DNA from: CAIWHR01 sp039931775
Lineage (GTDB): Bacteria > Pseudomonadota > Gammaproteobacteria > Burkholderiales > Casimicrobiaceae
DNA length: 64,000 nt
Direction of reading: 5' to 3'
Assembly (NCBI GenBank): GCA_039931775.1
Contig: JBDTRG010000083.1
Span: forward strand, 1 to 64,000
How positions within the stretch are numbered: position 1 is the first letter of the stretch; every line of letters begins with the position of its first letter. A program made the translations under genes and the position numbers. The notes under the pieces are model-generated. The model was not told the origin of the DNA. It made no database searches and saw only the letters and a list, made by a program, of their open reading frames with translations. Shown in pieces: positions 1-7,684 of this stretch.

Positions 1-742
1 TCGACACCGGGTGCGCCTCGGCGGCGTTGCTGCCGATGTACAGCGCGCACTTGGTGTTCTGCATGTCGTTGTACGAATTGGTCATCGCACCGTAGCCCCA
101 GGTGTTGGCTACGCCGGCGACCGTGGTCGAGTGGCAGATCCGCGCCTGATGGTCAGCGTTGTTCGTCCCCCAGAACGAGACGAACTTGCGCATCAGATAC
201 GACTGCTCGTTGCTGTGCTTGGAGCTGCCGACCCAGAAAACGGAATCGGGTCCCGACTCCTTGCGCAGGGCGAGCATCTTGTCGCCGATCTCGTTGATCG
301 CCTCATCCCAACTGATCTTTTGCCACTTGCCATTGACGAGCTTGACCGGGGTCTTCAAGCGCATTGAGTGCTCGTGCATCCCGTGCTCGCGCACCGATGC
401 GCCCTTCGCGCAGTGCGCGCCGAGATTGAGCGGCGAGTCGAACACGGGCTCCTGCCGCGTCCAGACGCCGTTCTCGACCGTCGCGTCGACGGCGCAGCCG
501 ACCGAGCAGTGCGTGCAGACCGTGCGCTTGACCTCGACATTGGTCGCAGCGCCTTCCTTCGCGGCCTCGGCCTTGCCGATCGCACCGAACGGAAGCTGAC
601 TCGCAAACGCTCCGGCCCCGGCAACAAGACCCGAACGTTTCAAAAACGTACGCCGATCCAACGTCGGGAGAGGAACCCCCGCGAGGCGGCGAAGACGCGG
701 ACCCGCTGCAGCGACACTTGCGCTCGTCTTGGTTAGCAGCAT
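1..742 (-). CDS. fdhA: Formate dehydrogenase catalytic (alpha) subunit, N-terminal part, cut by window edge
   Basis: About 247 N-terminal residues of a membrane-associated, TAT-exported molybdenum formate dehydrogenase are visible; the rest lies beyond base 1. A twin-arginine signal (RRTFLK, residues 30-35, then a hydrophobic GLVAGAGAFA) predicts periplasmic location. The [4Fe-4S] site follows as C76-x2-C79-x3-C83 and C111. The stretch HQARICHSTTVAG aligns with the selenocysteine region of FdnG/FdoG, and here the metal-ligand position (residue 203, codon 134-136) is TGC cysteine, not TGA. Formate is oxidised to CO2 at a bis-MGD molybdenum (or tungsten) centre. The start is chosen for a strong AGGAGG just upstream. 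It is the last visible gene of a six-gene operon with its accessory proteins. Family identity is clear; whether it is FDH-N or FDH-O type cannot be judged from this fragment. Confidence 0.93.
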   Translation of the reverse strand, partial: MLLTKTSASVAAAGPRLRRLAGVPLPTLDRRTFLKRSGLVAGAGAFASQLPFGAIGKAEAAKEGAATNVEVKRTVCTHCSVGCAVDATVENGVWTRQEPVFDSPLNLGAHCAKGASVREHGMHEHSMRLKTPVKLVNGKWQKISWDEAINEIGDKMLALRKESGPDSVFWVGSSKHSNEQSYLMRKFVSFWGTNNADHQARICHSTTVAGVANTWGYGAMTNSYNDMQNTKCALYIGSNAAEAHPVS

Positions 743-764
743 GATCCTTCCCCCTCCTGGAGAA

Positions 765-1013
765 CTAAATTCTGGTTGTGCGGTAGTAATCGCGAACGTG
801 TTCGGTCTCGCGATACGGCGAATCCTGATCGTTGGCGACGACGGCGACCTCGGCGGTCGCCGTCGCGGGCAGCACTCCTGCCGTTGCAGCGAGCGCGCCT
901 GCACTTCCCGCACCGAGCGTGAAAAGAAATCGGCGGCGTGCGGGATCGGTGGAGCGGGATTTCTCCGCCGGCGTTGGCGCAACGGGGTGCTCGAGAGACT
1001 TGGCGTTGGGCAT
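765..1013 (-). CDS. Small twin-arginine formate dehydrogenase-region protein (FdhX-like)
   Basis: An 82-residue protein with ARRRFLFTLGAGSAGALAAT near its N-terminus, a twin-arginine signal, and a short tail ending RETEHVRDYYRTTRI. Short TAT proteins of this kind sit directly upstream of formate dehydrogenase alpha genes in many proteobacteria (the formate dehydrogenase region TAT-target family). Their precise role is unproven; an export or assembly partner is usually assumed. The start at 1013 has GGAGG seven bases upstream, so I prefer it to the longer frame beginning at 1091. It lies between the TorD chaperone and the catalytic subunit, with about 22 bases to the next gene. Confidence 0.8.
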   Translation of the reverse strand: MPNAKSLEHPVAPTPAEKSRSTDPARRRFLFTLGAGSAGALAATAGVLPATATAEVAVVANDQDSPYRETEHVRDYYRTTRI

Positions 1014-1048
1014 GCGAGCCTCCGAAAATGAACTCGACCGACAAGGTT

Positions 1049-1693
1049 TCAATCCATGGCGAGCGAGTCGCGCTCGAGCGCCACGAAACAACTGCAGAAT
1101 TGTGCAACGCGACGGTAGTAGTTAGCAACAGGAGATTGCACTATTGCAGTGCAGCAATCCGCCGACCACGCGGCAAGATGCCGATCGAAGAACCAGCGTT
1201 GCCGTGCGATGTCGGCGGAGGCCCTCTCGCCGTCGCCGCCGACCAGCATGCGCATCGTCTCGAACAGGACCGACAGATGATCTTCGAATTCGCTGCTTTC
1301 GGGACGGCGGGCGAGCCCCAGTTCGGAAAGCGCCGCGCGCACCTCCGCCAATGGTCGCCCGGACTGGGGACCCAGGTAGTGCGATGCGTAGAGGCTCACT
1401 TCGCTGCGGCCGACGCCAACGAAAAGTGCCAGGAACTCTTCACGGACGGCGTCCGGATCGGCGGATGCGCTCGCCGCGCGCAAGTCGTCCCAGGCCGCTT
1501 TGAGCTGGGTCGCGGCGTCGTTGCCCTCGGATGCGGAGGTGGCTGGCGAAAGCGTCGGGGCCTTCGCGATCGCCGCCAGCAAACCCGCGTCGGGTGGATC
1601 GGCATAAAGACGTCCCAGCAGCGCGTAGAAGTCCGCGCGCGCCTCGTCCTCGGGCTCGAGCCGGGAGCCCGGCGCAACCGGAATTTCAGACAT
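1049..1693 (-). CDS. TorD/DmsD family cytoplasmic chaperone
   Basis: A 214-residue all-helical protein of the TorD family, which binds TAT signal peptides and apo-molybdoenzymes until cofactor insertion is finished. Recognisable family stretches are the N-terminal ADFYALLGRLYADPP and EEFLALFVGVGRSEVSLYAS, and a C-terminal helical half. Its start overlaps the end of the upstream Fe-S protein gene by eight bases, so the two are probably translationally coupled. Its position just before the TAT protein and the formate dehydrogenase catalytic subunit makes that enzyme the likely client. That client assignment is inferred from context; the family call is firm. Confidence 0.85.
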   Translation of the reverse strand: MSEIPVAPGSRLEPEDEARADFYALLGRLYADPPDAGLLAAIAKAPTLSPATSASEGNDAATQLKAAWDDLRAASASADPDAVREEFLALFVGVGRSEVSLYASHYLGPQSGRPLAEVRAALSELGLARRPESSEFEDHLSVLFETMRMLVGGDGERASADIARQRWFFDRHLAAWSADCCTAIVQSPVANYYRRVAQFCSCFVALERDSLAMD

Positions 1694-3761
1694 CCCGAAT
1701 GTCCAGCCCGCGCTCGGTCTTCATCAGGTCAATCACGCGGCAATCCGCGCACATCCTGAGCCTGTCGAGCGCGCCCGGCGCCGCAAACATCGAGTGACCG
1801 GCGAGCTTGCCGAGCATGGCCGCGATCATCTTCTCCGGCCCGAGCGGCTTGCCGCAGGCGATGCACTTGAACACCGCCGCCTCGTTCAGCACGCGCGGCA
1901 CCTTCGCTTCGGGCAGGAGATTGAGGCGTGGCGTGAGTCCGATCGCGTGTTCCGGGCAGGTTTTTTCGCAGATGCCGCACTGCACACATTTGGCCTCGAT
2001 GAAGCGCAGCTGCGGCGACTCGACGTTGTCCAGAATCGCTCCCACAGGGCAGGCGCCCACACACGCAAGGCACATCGTGCACGTGTCGTGATCGACGGCG
2101 ATCGAACCAAACGGCGCCCCGGCAGGCAGAGGAATCTCTCGCTGCGGCACCGGCGCATGCAGCGCGAGGTGCTCGATCGCGAGTGCCGCTGTCGTCCGCT
2201 TGTCGTTCGTAAAAGCGAAAGTCGCCGCCGTCCGTACGCCGAGCGCCGCGGGCCACGACCACAGCGCCGCGTCGAGGAGCGGCGTGTCGACCGCTTCGAA
2301 CAACCGGAAGTGCTCTCCCTGGTACCCCAACGCCTGCGCGATCGTGTCGGCGATGCGCATCTGGAAGGCGAGCGTCTCGCGATACTGCGGCGCTTCGCGG
2401 CCCGACAGCAGCACCGCCACCTGGCTCGCGCCGTGCGCCAGCGCGGCCAGCCAAACGTCGAGGCCGATCGAGGCGACATGATGCACCTCGAGCGGAATCA
2501 CGCGTGCCGGCAATCCGCGGCTGCGGCGCGCGAGCCTAGCGATGGCCGCCCGGCTGTCCTCGGCGTGCAGCAACACACAGGCGTCGCGCCCCCCCGCCCT
2601 GCCGAAGGTCGCGAGCAAAGTCCTCACGCGCCTTCCGAAATCGGAAACCGACGGATACGCATAGCTCATCGCACCCGATGGGCAGACCGTCGCGCAGGCG
2701 CCGCAGCCCATGCAGCGCTGCGGCTCGACCACCACATGGTCGCCGTCGGCGCGTATCGCTTCCGTCGAGCAGACGTCGATGCATTGCGTACAGCCGGTCT
2801 TCTGCGAGCGCGAATGCGCGCAGATCGACGGCTTGTAGGCGAAGTATTTCGGCTTTTCGAATTCGCCGACCATCGCGACGAGTTCCACCGCGGCCTGCGC
2901 CTGCGCGACGGGGTCCGAACCCGGCGCGAAATAGCCTTGTGGGGGTTGATGCATCCGGAAGTACGGCTCGCGCTGCAGATCGAGGACGAGATCGAATCGC
3001 TCAGCGCGCGCGGTGTCCTGGCGGGCAAAGTCGATCGCGCCGGTCGCCCCGCAGGCGGCGACGCACTTGCGATGCGCCTTGCAACGGTCGAGGTCGATCT
3101 GGTAGCTCCAGTCGATCGCCTGTTCCGGGCACACTTTGATGCACGCATTGCAGCGCGTGCAAAGATCGAGGTCGATCGGATTTTCCTGCGACCAGCCGGC
3201 GTCGAACGCGCCCAGCCACCCATCCAGTTTTGTGACCTTGCCCGAATGGACCGGATAGGTACGTTCCGCGGGCAATTCGGCGCCGGTCGCGCGGCCGATC
3301 GCAAGCACGGTCACCGCGAGTTGGCCGGACAGCGCATCGGCCCAATGCAATGCGGCATCCATCGGGCCGACGATGAGGAGCTGGCCCTGCGAGCGGTAGG
3401 TGACGCGCTGGACCGGTTCCGGATCCGGCAGGCCGGCAAGCGCCAGCAGCGCGGCGATCTTGGGCGTCGCGTCGGCGGATTGCGCCGACCATCCCGCCGT
3501 CTCGCGAATGTTGACGAAGCGGATCGTCTGCGCGCGGGCGCCCTGCTCCGCGACTTCGCCGAAGAGCTTCGCCTCCTGCGTGCAGGCCACGACGACGTCG
3601 CCCGCCGCGCTGCCGGCGAACGCCGCGAGTTCCTTCTGGCACAGCATCGAACGCTGCGCGGGCACGCCGGCGAGTTCCAGCGCGCTCGCGATCGCCGCGC
3701 GATCGAGCGGAATCGTCCCGTTGCAGGAGCAAAGGTGGAGATCGGCGCCGTCGAGACTCAT
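1686..3761 (-). CDS. Large multi-cluster 4Fe-4S ferredoxin-domain protein of the formate dehydrogenase operon
   Basis: A 691-residue soluble protein without signal peptide or membrane segment. Regular ferredoxin motifs CxxCxxCxxxC occur at C201-C211, C350-C360, C561-C571 and C592-C602. Two others are irregular (C227/C233/C237 and C314/C324/C327/C331), and two CxxC pairs lie near the C-terminus (C633/C636, C671/C674). The middle (about 390-545) lacks cysteine motifs. Proteins of this type accompany DUF3305, DUF3306 and TorD in formate dehydrogenase loci; an electron-transfer role is likely, but partner and direction are not known to me. ATGA overlap with the upstream DUF3306 gene and an eight-base overlap with torD indicate a tight operon. 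It is much longer than the usual formate dehydrogenase beta subunit. Confidence 0.85.
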   Translation of the reverse strand: MSLDGADLHLCSCNGTIPLDRAAIASALELAGVPAQRSMLCQKELAAFAGSAAGDVVVACTQEAKLFGEVAEQGARAQTIRFVNIRETAGWSAQSADATPKIAALLALAGLPDPEPVQRVTYRSQGQLLIVGPMDAALHWADALSGQLAVTVLAIGRATGAELPAERTYPVHSGKVTKLDGWLGAFDAGWSQENPIDLDLCTRCNACIKVCPEQAIDWSYQIDLDRCKAHRKCVAACGATGAIDFARQDTARAERFDLVLDLQREPYFRMHQPPQGYFAPGSDPVAQAQAAVELVAMVGEFEKPKYFAYKPSICAHSRSQKTGCTQCIDVCSTEAIRADGDHVVVEPQRCMGCGACATVCPSGAMSYAYPSVSDFGRRVRTLLATFGRAGGRDACVLLHAEDSRAAIARLARRSRGLPARVIPLEVHHVASIGLDVWLAALAHGASQVAVLLSGREAPQYRETLAFQMRIADTIAQALGYQGEHFRLFEAVDTPLLDAALWSWPAALGVRTAATFAFTNDKRTTAALAIEHLALHAPVPQREIPLPAGAPFGSIAVDHDTCTMCLACVGACPVGAILDNVESPQLRFIEAKCVQCGICEKTCPEHAIGLTPRLNLLPEAKVPRVLNEAAVFKCIACGKPLGPEKMIAAMLGKLAGHSMFAAPGALDRLRMCADCRVIDLMKTERGLDIRDV

Positions 3762-4372
3762 TTAGGTGCCGGCTTTGGCGCGGCGGTCGTCAGCGGAACC
3801 GCGGGTTGGGTTCCGGCGACCCCGTCCGGCGGCGAATTCGGTGTGGGAACAGACGACGCCGGCGGAACGGAATCGGGCAAGGCCTCCGGCGCCCTCGCGC
3901 TCGCTTCCTTCGCGTCCTCGTCGGCGGCAACGTCCTCGACCACGCCCGCTTCGCTCACACGGGTCTTCGGCGGGTCGAAGATATAGCGGCTCTGGACCAA
4001 TTGCCGCACGATCTCCGGAGAAATCGGATCGGGAATCGAATAGTCGGCGATGTAGGTGTCGAGTCCGTCCATCACATTGAAATGTGGATCGCGGAAGAGC
4101 TGCCTCAGCGCCTGCCGCCGGAGCCCCTCGTCGACCTTCGGTTCCAGGAATGCAGTGAAATCCGAATCGATCGTCAGCGACTCGACCGGCGGAAGCGGTG
4201 CGGCGGCGGATGGCGCGATGGATTCGCCCGGCGGGACATAGGAAACCGTCGCAGCGACAGGGGCGCCTGCGGACGGCGGCGGCGCCTCCGGCACCGCGCG
4301 CGCTGCATCGGCCTTCCTCTGGGACCAGCGCTTGAGCGAAAAACCCGGCGGCGTCGACGCCTTTCCGCTCAT
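3758..4372 (-). CDS. DUF3306 family protein
   Basis: A 204-residue protein with a central conserved block (FLEPKVDEGLRRQALRQLF through YIADYSIPDPI, residues roughly 78-130) typical of DUF3306. It is flanked by low-complexity Ala/Pro-rich segments at both ends. There is no signal peptide or membrane helix. DUF3306 genes occur with DUF3305 and the multi-cluster Fe-S protein in formate dehydrogenase operons of beta- and alphaproteobacteria; the molecular role is unknown. The start is placed at the ATG preceding SGKASTPPGF. The stop codon overlaps the next gene's start as ATGA, which supports co-translation. Confidence 0.82.
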   Translation of the reverse strand: MSGKASTPPGFSLKRWSQRKADAARAVPEAPPPSAGAPVAATVSYVPPGESIAPSAAAPLPPVESLTIDSDFTAFLEPKVDEGLRRQALRQLFRDPHFNVMDGLDTYIADYSIPDPISPEIVRQLVQSRYIFDPPKTRVSEAGVVEDVAADEDAKEASARAPEALPDSVPPASSVPTPNSPPDGVAGTQPAVPLTTAAPKPAPK

Positions 4373-4394
4373 TGCGATTCGACGCCGAGCACGA

Positions 4395-4907
4395 TCACGG
4401 TTGGCGCCTGCGCCCACCGCCCGATTCGCGGTCCGCGAATGGGTCGTTGCGTCGCACCTTGCGCTTCGGCTCGGGCTTGTAATTGTCGGCGACGAATTCG
4501 GTCATCGCCGCGAGGATCTCGGGAAGCATCGGCACGGCGTCGACGCGTTCGCCGCCGTCCATCAATCGCGCCGCCTCGTTGTAGCTGACGGTCACGACCT
4601 CCGAGCGGATCCGCGGAATCGAGCCGTCCTCGACCGGCCGCCACATCACGAACACCTTCGGATCCGGCGACGTGGTGTTGAGAAAATACCCTTCGGCCTC
4701 CGAACGGTGAAATTCGATCACGTGGGCGCCGCAGCGCCAGCGCTCGACCGCGCCGGCAGCAGACAGGTGGACCGGAGACGCAGCGGCCTCCTCGCGGACG
4801 GCAAGCTCGATCGCCACCGGTTCCCAGCGTTCGGTGATCCACCGGTTGACGAGCGGAGTCCGCTGAAGGATGACGCAGACCGGAAACCGCATGGGAGTCA
4901 TGGACAT
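4395..4907 (-). CDS. DUF3305 family protein, first gene of the formate dehydrogenase operon
   Basis: A 170-residue soluble protein with features of DUF3305: an N-terminal FPVCVILQRTPLVNRWITER, a central GYFLNTTSPDPKVFVMWR and the later RIRSEVVTVSYNEAARLMDGGE. The C-terminus is basic. Function is unknown; the family is confined to formate dehydrogenase loci and is probably a maturation or assembly factor. It is the promoter-proximal gene of the minus-strand operon and is divergent from moaA. DUF3306 follows after 22 bases. Confidence 0.82.
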   Translation of the reverse strand: MSMTPMRFPVCVILQRTPLVNRWITERWEPVAIELAVREEAAASPVHLSAAGAVERWRCGAHVIEFHRSEAEGYFLNTTSPDPKVFVMWRPVEDGSIPRIRSEVVTVSYNEAARLMDGGERVDAVPMLPEILAAMTEFVADNYKPEPKRKVRRNDPFADRESGGGRRRQP

Positions 4908-5030
4908 AGGGGACCGGCACCGAGAATCGAATTGGCCGCTACCGATCGGGGGCGATGATACACCAGGGGTTTGCCTCTGCTAACATCGCCCATTGCACTG
5001 TCTTCCGGCGGATTGCACGCCGCAACACCG
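4908..5030. promoter_or_regulatory. Divergent intergenic region between the formate dehydrogenase operon and moaA
   Basis: This 123-base gap must hold promoters for both directions. On the plus strand an extended -10-like TGCTAACAT lies at 4978-4986, about 45 bases before the preferred moaA start; I see no good -35 at standard spacing. No clear minus-strand promoter and no molybdenum-cofactor riboswitch fold could be recognised by eye. Confidence 0.3.
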
Positions 5031-6125
5031 ATGGCCTCGATCATCCCGATCTCCGATGTCCGCAACGCGGTGTCGAACGCGCTCGTCCGGGACGCCGCGA
5101 ACGCAACGCCGATCGCCGCCGGGCCCATCGCCGACACGCGCGGGCGCATGTTGCACGACCTGCGCATTTCGGTGACCGACCGCTGCAACTTTCGCTGCGT
5201 CTACTGCATGCCGAAGGAAGTCTTCGACGCCGACTACAGGTTCCTGCCCCATTCCGAGCTGCTCACATTCGAAGAGATCGCGCGCATCGCCAGGATTTTC
5301 GTCGATCGCGGTGTTCGCAAGATCCGATTGACCGGTGGGGAACCGCTGCTCCGGCGCAACATCGAGCGGCTGGTCGAGATGCTGGCGAAGCTCGGCGATC
5401 TCGACCTCACCCTGACGACCAACGGCGCGTTGCTCGCGAAAAAGTCGCGCGGCCTCGTCGACGCAGGCCTCACGCGCGTGACCGTGAGCCTCGATTCGCT
5501 GGACGACGCGACGTTCCGCAGGATGAACGACGCGGACTTTCCGGTGGCCAAGGTGCTCGAAGGTATCGACGTGGCCGCGGCGGCGGGACTTTCTCCGCTC
5601 AAGATCAACATGGTGGTCAAGCGCGGGGTCAACGACTCGTCGATCGTGCCAATGGCGCGACACTTCAAAGGCAGTGGCCACATCGTCCGCTTCATCGAGT
5701 ACATGGACGTCGGGGCGACCAACGGCTGGAGAATGGACGATGTCGTGCCGGCCGCCGAGGTCGTCCGCGCCATCGACGCTCTACTGCCGCTCGAGATCGC
5801 AGACCCGAATTACACCGGCGAGACTGCAAAGCGCTGGCGGTACCGGGATGGCAGCGGCGAGATCGGTGTCATCGCGTCGGTCACCGAGGCCTTTTGTCGC
5901 GATTGCACGAGGACCCGCCTGTCGACCGACGGCAAGCTCTACACCTGCCTGTTCGCAACCGACGGGTACGACCTTCGCACGCTGCTGCGCGACGGCCACA
6001 CCGACGCCCAGATAGACAACGCGATCGCGCATGTGTGGAGGCGCCGCGCCGATCGCTATTCCGAAATCCGCACGGCCAATACGCCACGGATGCCGAAGGT
6101 CGAGATGAGCTACATCGGAGGCTGA
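5031..6125 (+). CDS. moaA: GTP 3',8-cyclase MoaA (molybdenum cofactor biosynthesis)
   Basis: This radical-SAM enzyme converts GTP to 3',8-cyclo-7,8-dihydro-GTP, the first step of molybdopterin synthesis. The SAM cluster motif is C52-x3-C56-x2-C59 within TDRCNFRCVYCM. The C-terminal cluster ligands are C289, C292 and C306 (CRDC and YTCLF), and the chain ends in the conserved Gly-Gly. The ATG at 5031 gives 364 residues beginning MASIIPISDVRN, which matches betaproteobacterial homologues. A TTG at 4971 would add 20 unconserved residues. It starts a plus-strand set moaA-fdhD-mobA-moeA serving the neighbouring formate dehydrogenase. Confidence 0.96.
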   Translation: MASIIPISDVRNAVSNALVRDAANATPIAAGPIADTRGRMLHDLRISVTDRCNFRCVYCMPKEVFDADYRFLPHSELLTFEEIARIARIFVDRGVRKIRLTGGEPLLRRNIERLVEMLAKLGDLDLTLTTNGALLAKKSRGLVDAGLTRVTVSLDSLDDATFRRMNDADFPVAKVLEGIDVAAAAGLSPLKINMVVKRGVNDSSIVPMARHFKGSGHIVRFIEYMDVGATNGWRMDDVVPAAEVVRAIDALLPLEIADPNYTGETAKRWRYRDGSGEIGVIASVTEAFCRDCTRTRLSTDGKLYTCLFATDGYDLRTLLRDGHTDAQIDNAIAHVWRRRADRYSEIRTANTPRMPKVEMSYIGG

Positions 6126-6137
6126 AGGGCCGCGCCG

Positions 6138-6989
6138 ATGAACGCCCCGAATACGCCCTACCGGCCGGTTCTCACGCAGGCCGCGCGTCCATCGACGTTT
6201 GCAGTGCAGGCGGTGGACGAAACGGGGACGCTGCGCGAAACGCCGATCGCCGGCGAGCACCCGCTGACGCTCTACGTCGACAAGCACGAGCTCGTCACGC
6301 TGATGACGCTCGGCGCGGCACCCGAGGCGCTCGCGATCGGCTACCTTCGAAATCAGCGCCTCCTCGCGCGGGTCGAGGACATCGTCTCCGTGCAGGTCGA
6401 CTGGGACGTCGGCGCCGTCGTGGTCAAGACCCGCCGCGGCCTCAAAGACCTCGCGGCGAAGACGAAGAAGCGCACGACGACGAGCGGCTGCGGCCAGGGA
6501 ACGGTGTTCGGCGACCTGATGGCCGAGATCGACGACGTGAGGCTCCCGGCCGGTGCAACGCTGACCCAGGACACGCTCTACGCGCTGCTCGATCGCGTCC
6601 GCCTTCACGAGACGATCTACAAGCAGGCGGGGGCCGTGCACGGTTGCGCGCTCGCGACCAACGAGCCGGGACAGTCGGAAATACTGACGTTCGTCGAGGA
6701 TGTCGGCCGCCACAACGCCGTCGACGCGATCGCCGGTCAGATGTGGCTGGACCGCATCGACGGCGGCGACAAGATCTTCTACACGACGGGCCGGCTTACG
6801 TCCGAGATGGTGATCAAGGCGGCGCAGATGGGCATTCCCTTTCTCGTTTCCCGCTCCGGATTGACGCAGATGGGCCACGAGATCGCCACAAAGGTCGGGA
6901 TCACCATGATCGGTCGCGCGACCGGGAAGCACTATCTGTTGTTCACCGGCACGGAGCGATTCAGGCCGTCACCCTCGCGACCGCGATGA
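6138..6989 (+). CDS. fdhD: Formate dehydrogenase sulfurtransferase FdhD
   Basis: FdhD passes sulfur from a cysteine desulfurase to the molybdenum cofactor so that formate dehydrogenase becomes active. The 283-residue protein shows the family blocks TTTSGCGQGTVFG around C118, IYKQAGAVHGCAL, and VEDVGRHNAVDAIAG. In the catalytic loop only one cysteine (C118) is present, while E. coli FdhD has two in a CxxC arrangement. It follows moaA by 12 bases and precedes mobA by 38, consistent with one transcript. Identity is certain; the single-cysteine loop is discussed as a finding. Confidence 0.95.
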   Translation: MNAPNTPYRPVLTQAARPSTFAVQAVDETGTLRETPIAGEHPLTLYVDKHELVTLMTLGAAPEALAIGYLRNQRLLARVEDIVSVQVDWDVGAVVVKTRRGLKDLAAKTKKRTTTSGCGQGTVFGDLMAEIDDVRLPAGATLTQDTLYALLDRVRLHETIYKQAGAVHGCALATNEPGQSEILTFVEDVGRHNAVDAIAGQMWLDRIDGGDKIFYTTGRLTSEMVIKAAQMGIPFLVSRSGLTQMGHEIATKVGITMIGRATGKHYLLFTGTERFRPSPSRPR

Positions 6990-7027
6990 CGCTTCCGGAT
7001 TGACCCATCTTCGACGACGAAACGGCG

Positions 7028-7618
7028 ATGACTGAAAAACAGGCGGACGTCACCGGCATCGTCCTGGCAGGGGGTCAAGGTCGGAGGATGGGCGGCGTCG
7101 ACAAGGGATGGGTCGAGCTCGACGGCGCGCCGATGGTCTCGCACGTGCTCGGCCGACTCGTACCGCAGGTCGGCGACGTGCTGATCAACGCCAACCAGAA
7201 CTTCGAGCGCTATCGTGCGCTCGGCCATCCGGTCGTTCCCGATGCGCTCGGCGGCTTTGCGGGACCGCTCGCGGGCTTGCACGCGGGCATGACGTTCGCA
7301 CGTCGCGAACTCGTCGTGACCGTGCCCTGCGATTCGCCGTTCCTTCCGGACGACCTCGTGGTGCGCCTTCGTGCCGCGCTTGTCGCGAACGACGCCGAGC
7401 TTGCGGTCGCGAAGACCTTCGACCAGCCCCACCCGGTGTTCGCGCTCGTGCGTCGCGACGTGCTGGCGAACCTCGCGGCGTTTCTCGAGGGCGGCGGACG
7501 CAAGATCGACGCGTGGTACGCCGCCCTGCGGGTGATCGAGGTCGGATTCGACGACGAGGCCGACGCGTTCCGTAACATCAACACCGCGGTCGAGCTCAAA
7601 GCCGCGGCGAAATCCTGA
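7028..7618 (+). CDS. mobA: Molybdenum cofactor guanylyltransferase MobA
   Basis: MobA attaches GMP to molybdopterin to form the MGD cofactor required by formate dehydrogenase. The N-terminal nucleotide-binding signature LAGGQGRRMGGVDKGW (residues about 13-28) is intact, as is the downstream PCDSPFLPDDLV metal/nucleotide site. At 196 residues it has the usual family length. It lies between fdhD and moeA in a co-directional set, so the whole pathway end from GTP to MGD is partly local; moaBCDE and moeB are not in this window. Confidence 0.94.
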   Translation: MTEKQADVTGIVLAGGQGRRMGGVDKGWVELDGAPMVSHVLGRLVPQVGDVLINANQNFERYRALGHPVVPDALGGFAGPLAGLHAGMTFARRELVVTVPCDSPFLPDDLVVRLRAALVANDAELAVAKTFDQPHPVFALVRRDVLANLAAFLEGGGRKIDAWYAALRVIEVGFDDEADAFRNINTAVELKAAAKS

Positions 7619-7684
7619 CGTGTCAACGCTCGAACCCTGGCGATCTAAAGTCTCGTTTCGCCCTACCGTTCCCTCATTGCGCCC

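Noticed and set aside
131..139. Possible in-frame TGA selenocysteine codon in formate dehydrogenase
   Set aside because: The codon at the aligned position reads TGC on the minus strand, so no SECIS-dependent recoding is needed there.
1794..3986. 730-codon plus-strand open frame
   Set aside because: Antisense to the multi-cluster Fe-S protein and DUF3306; no domain resemblance.
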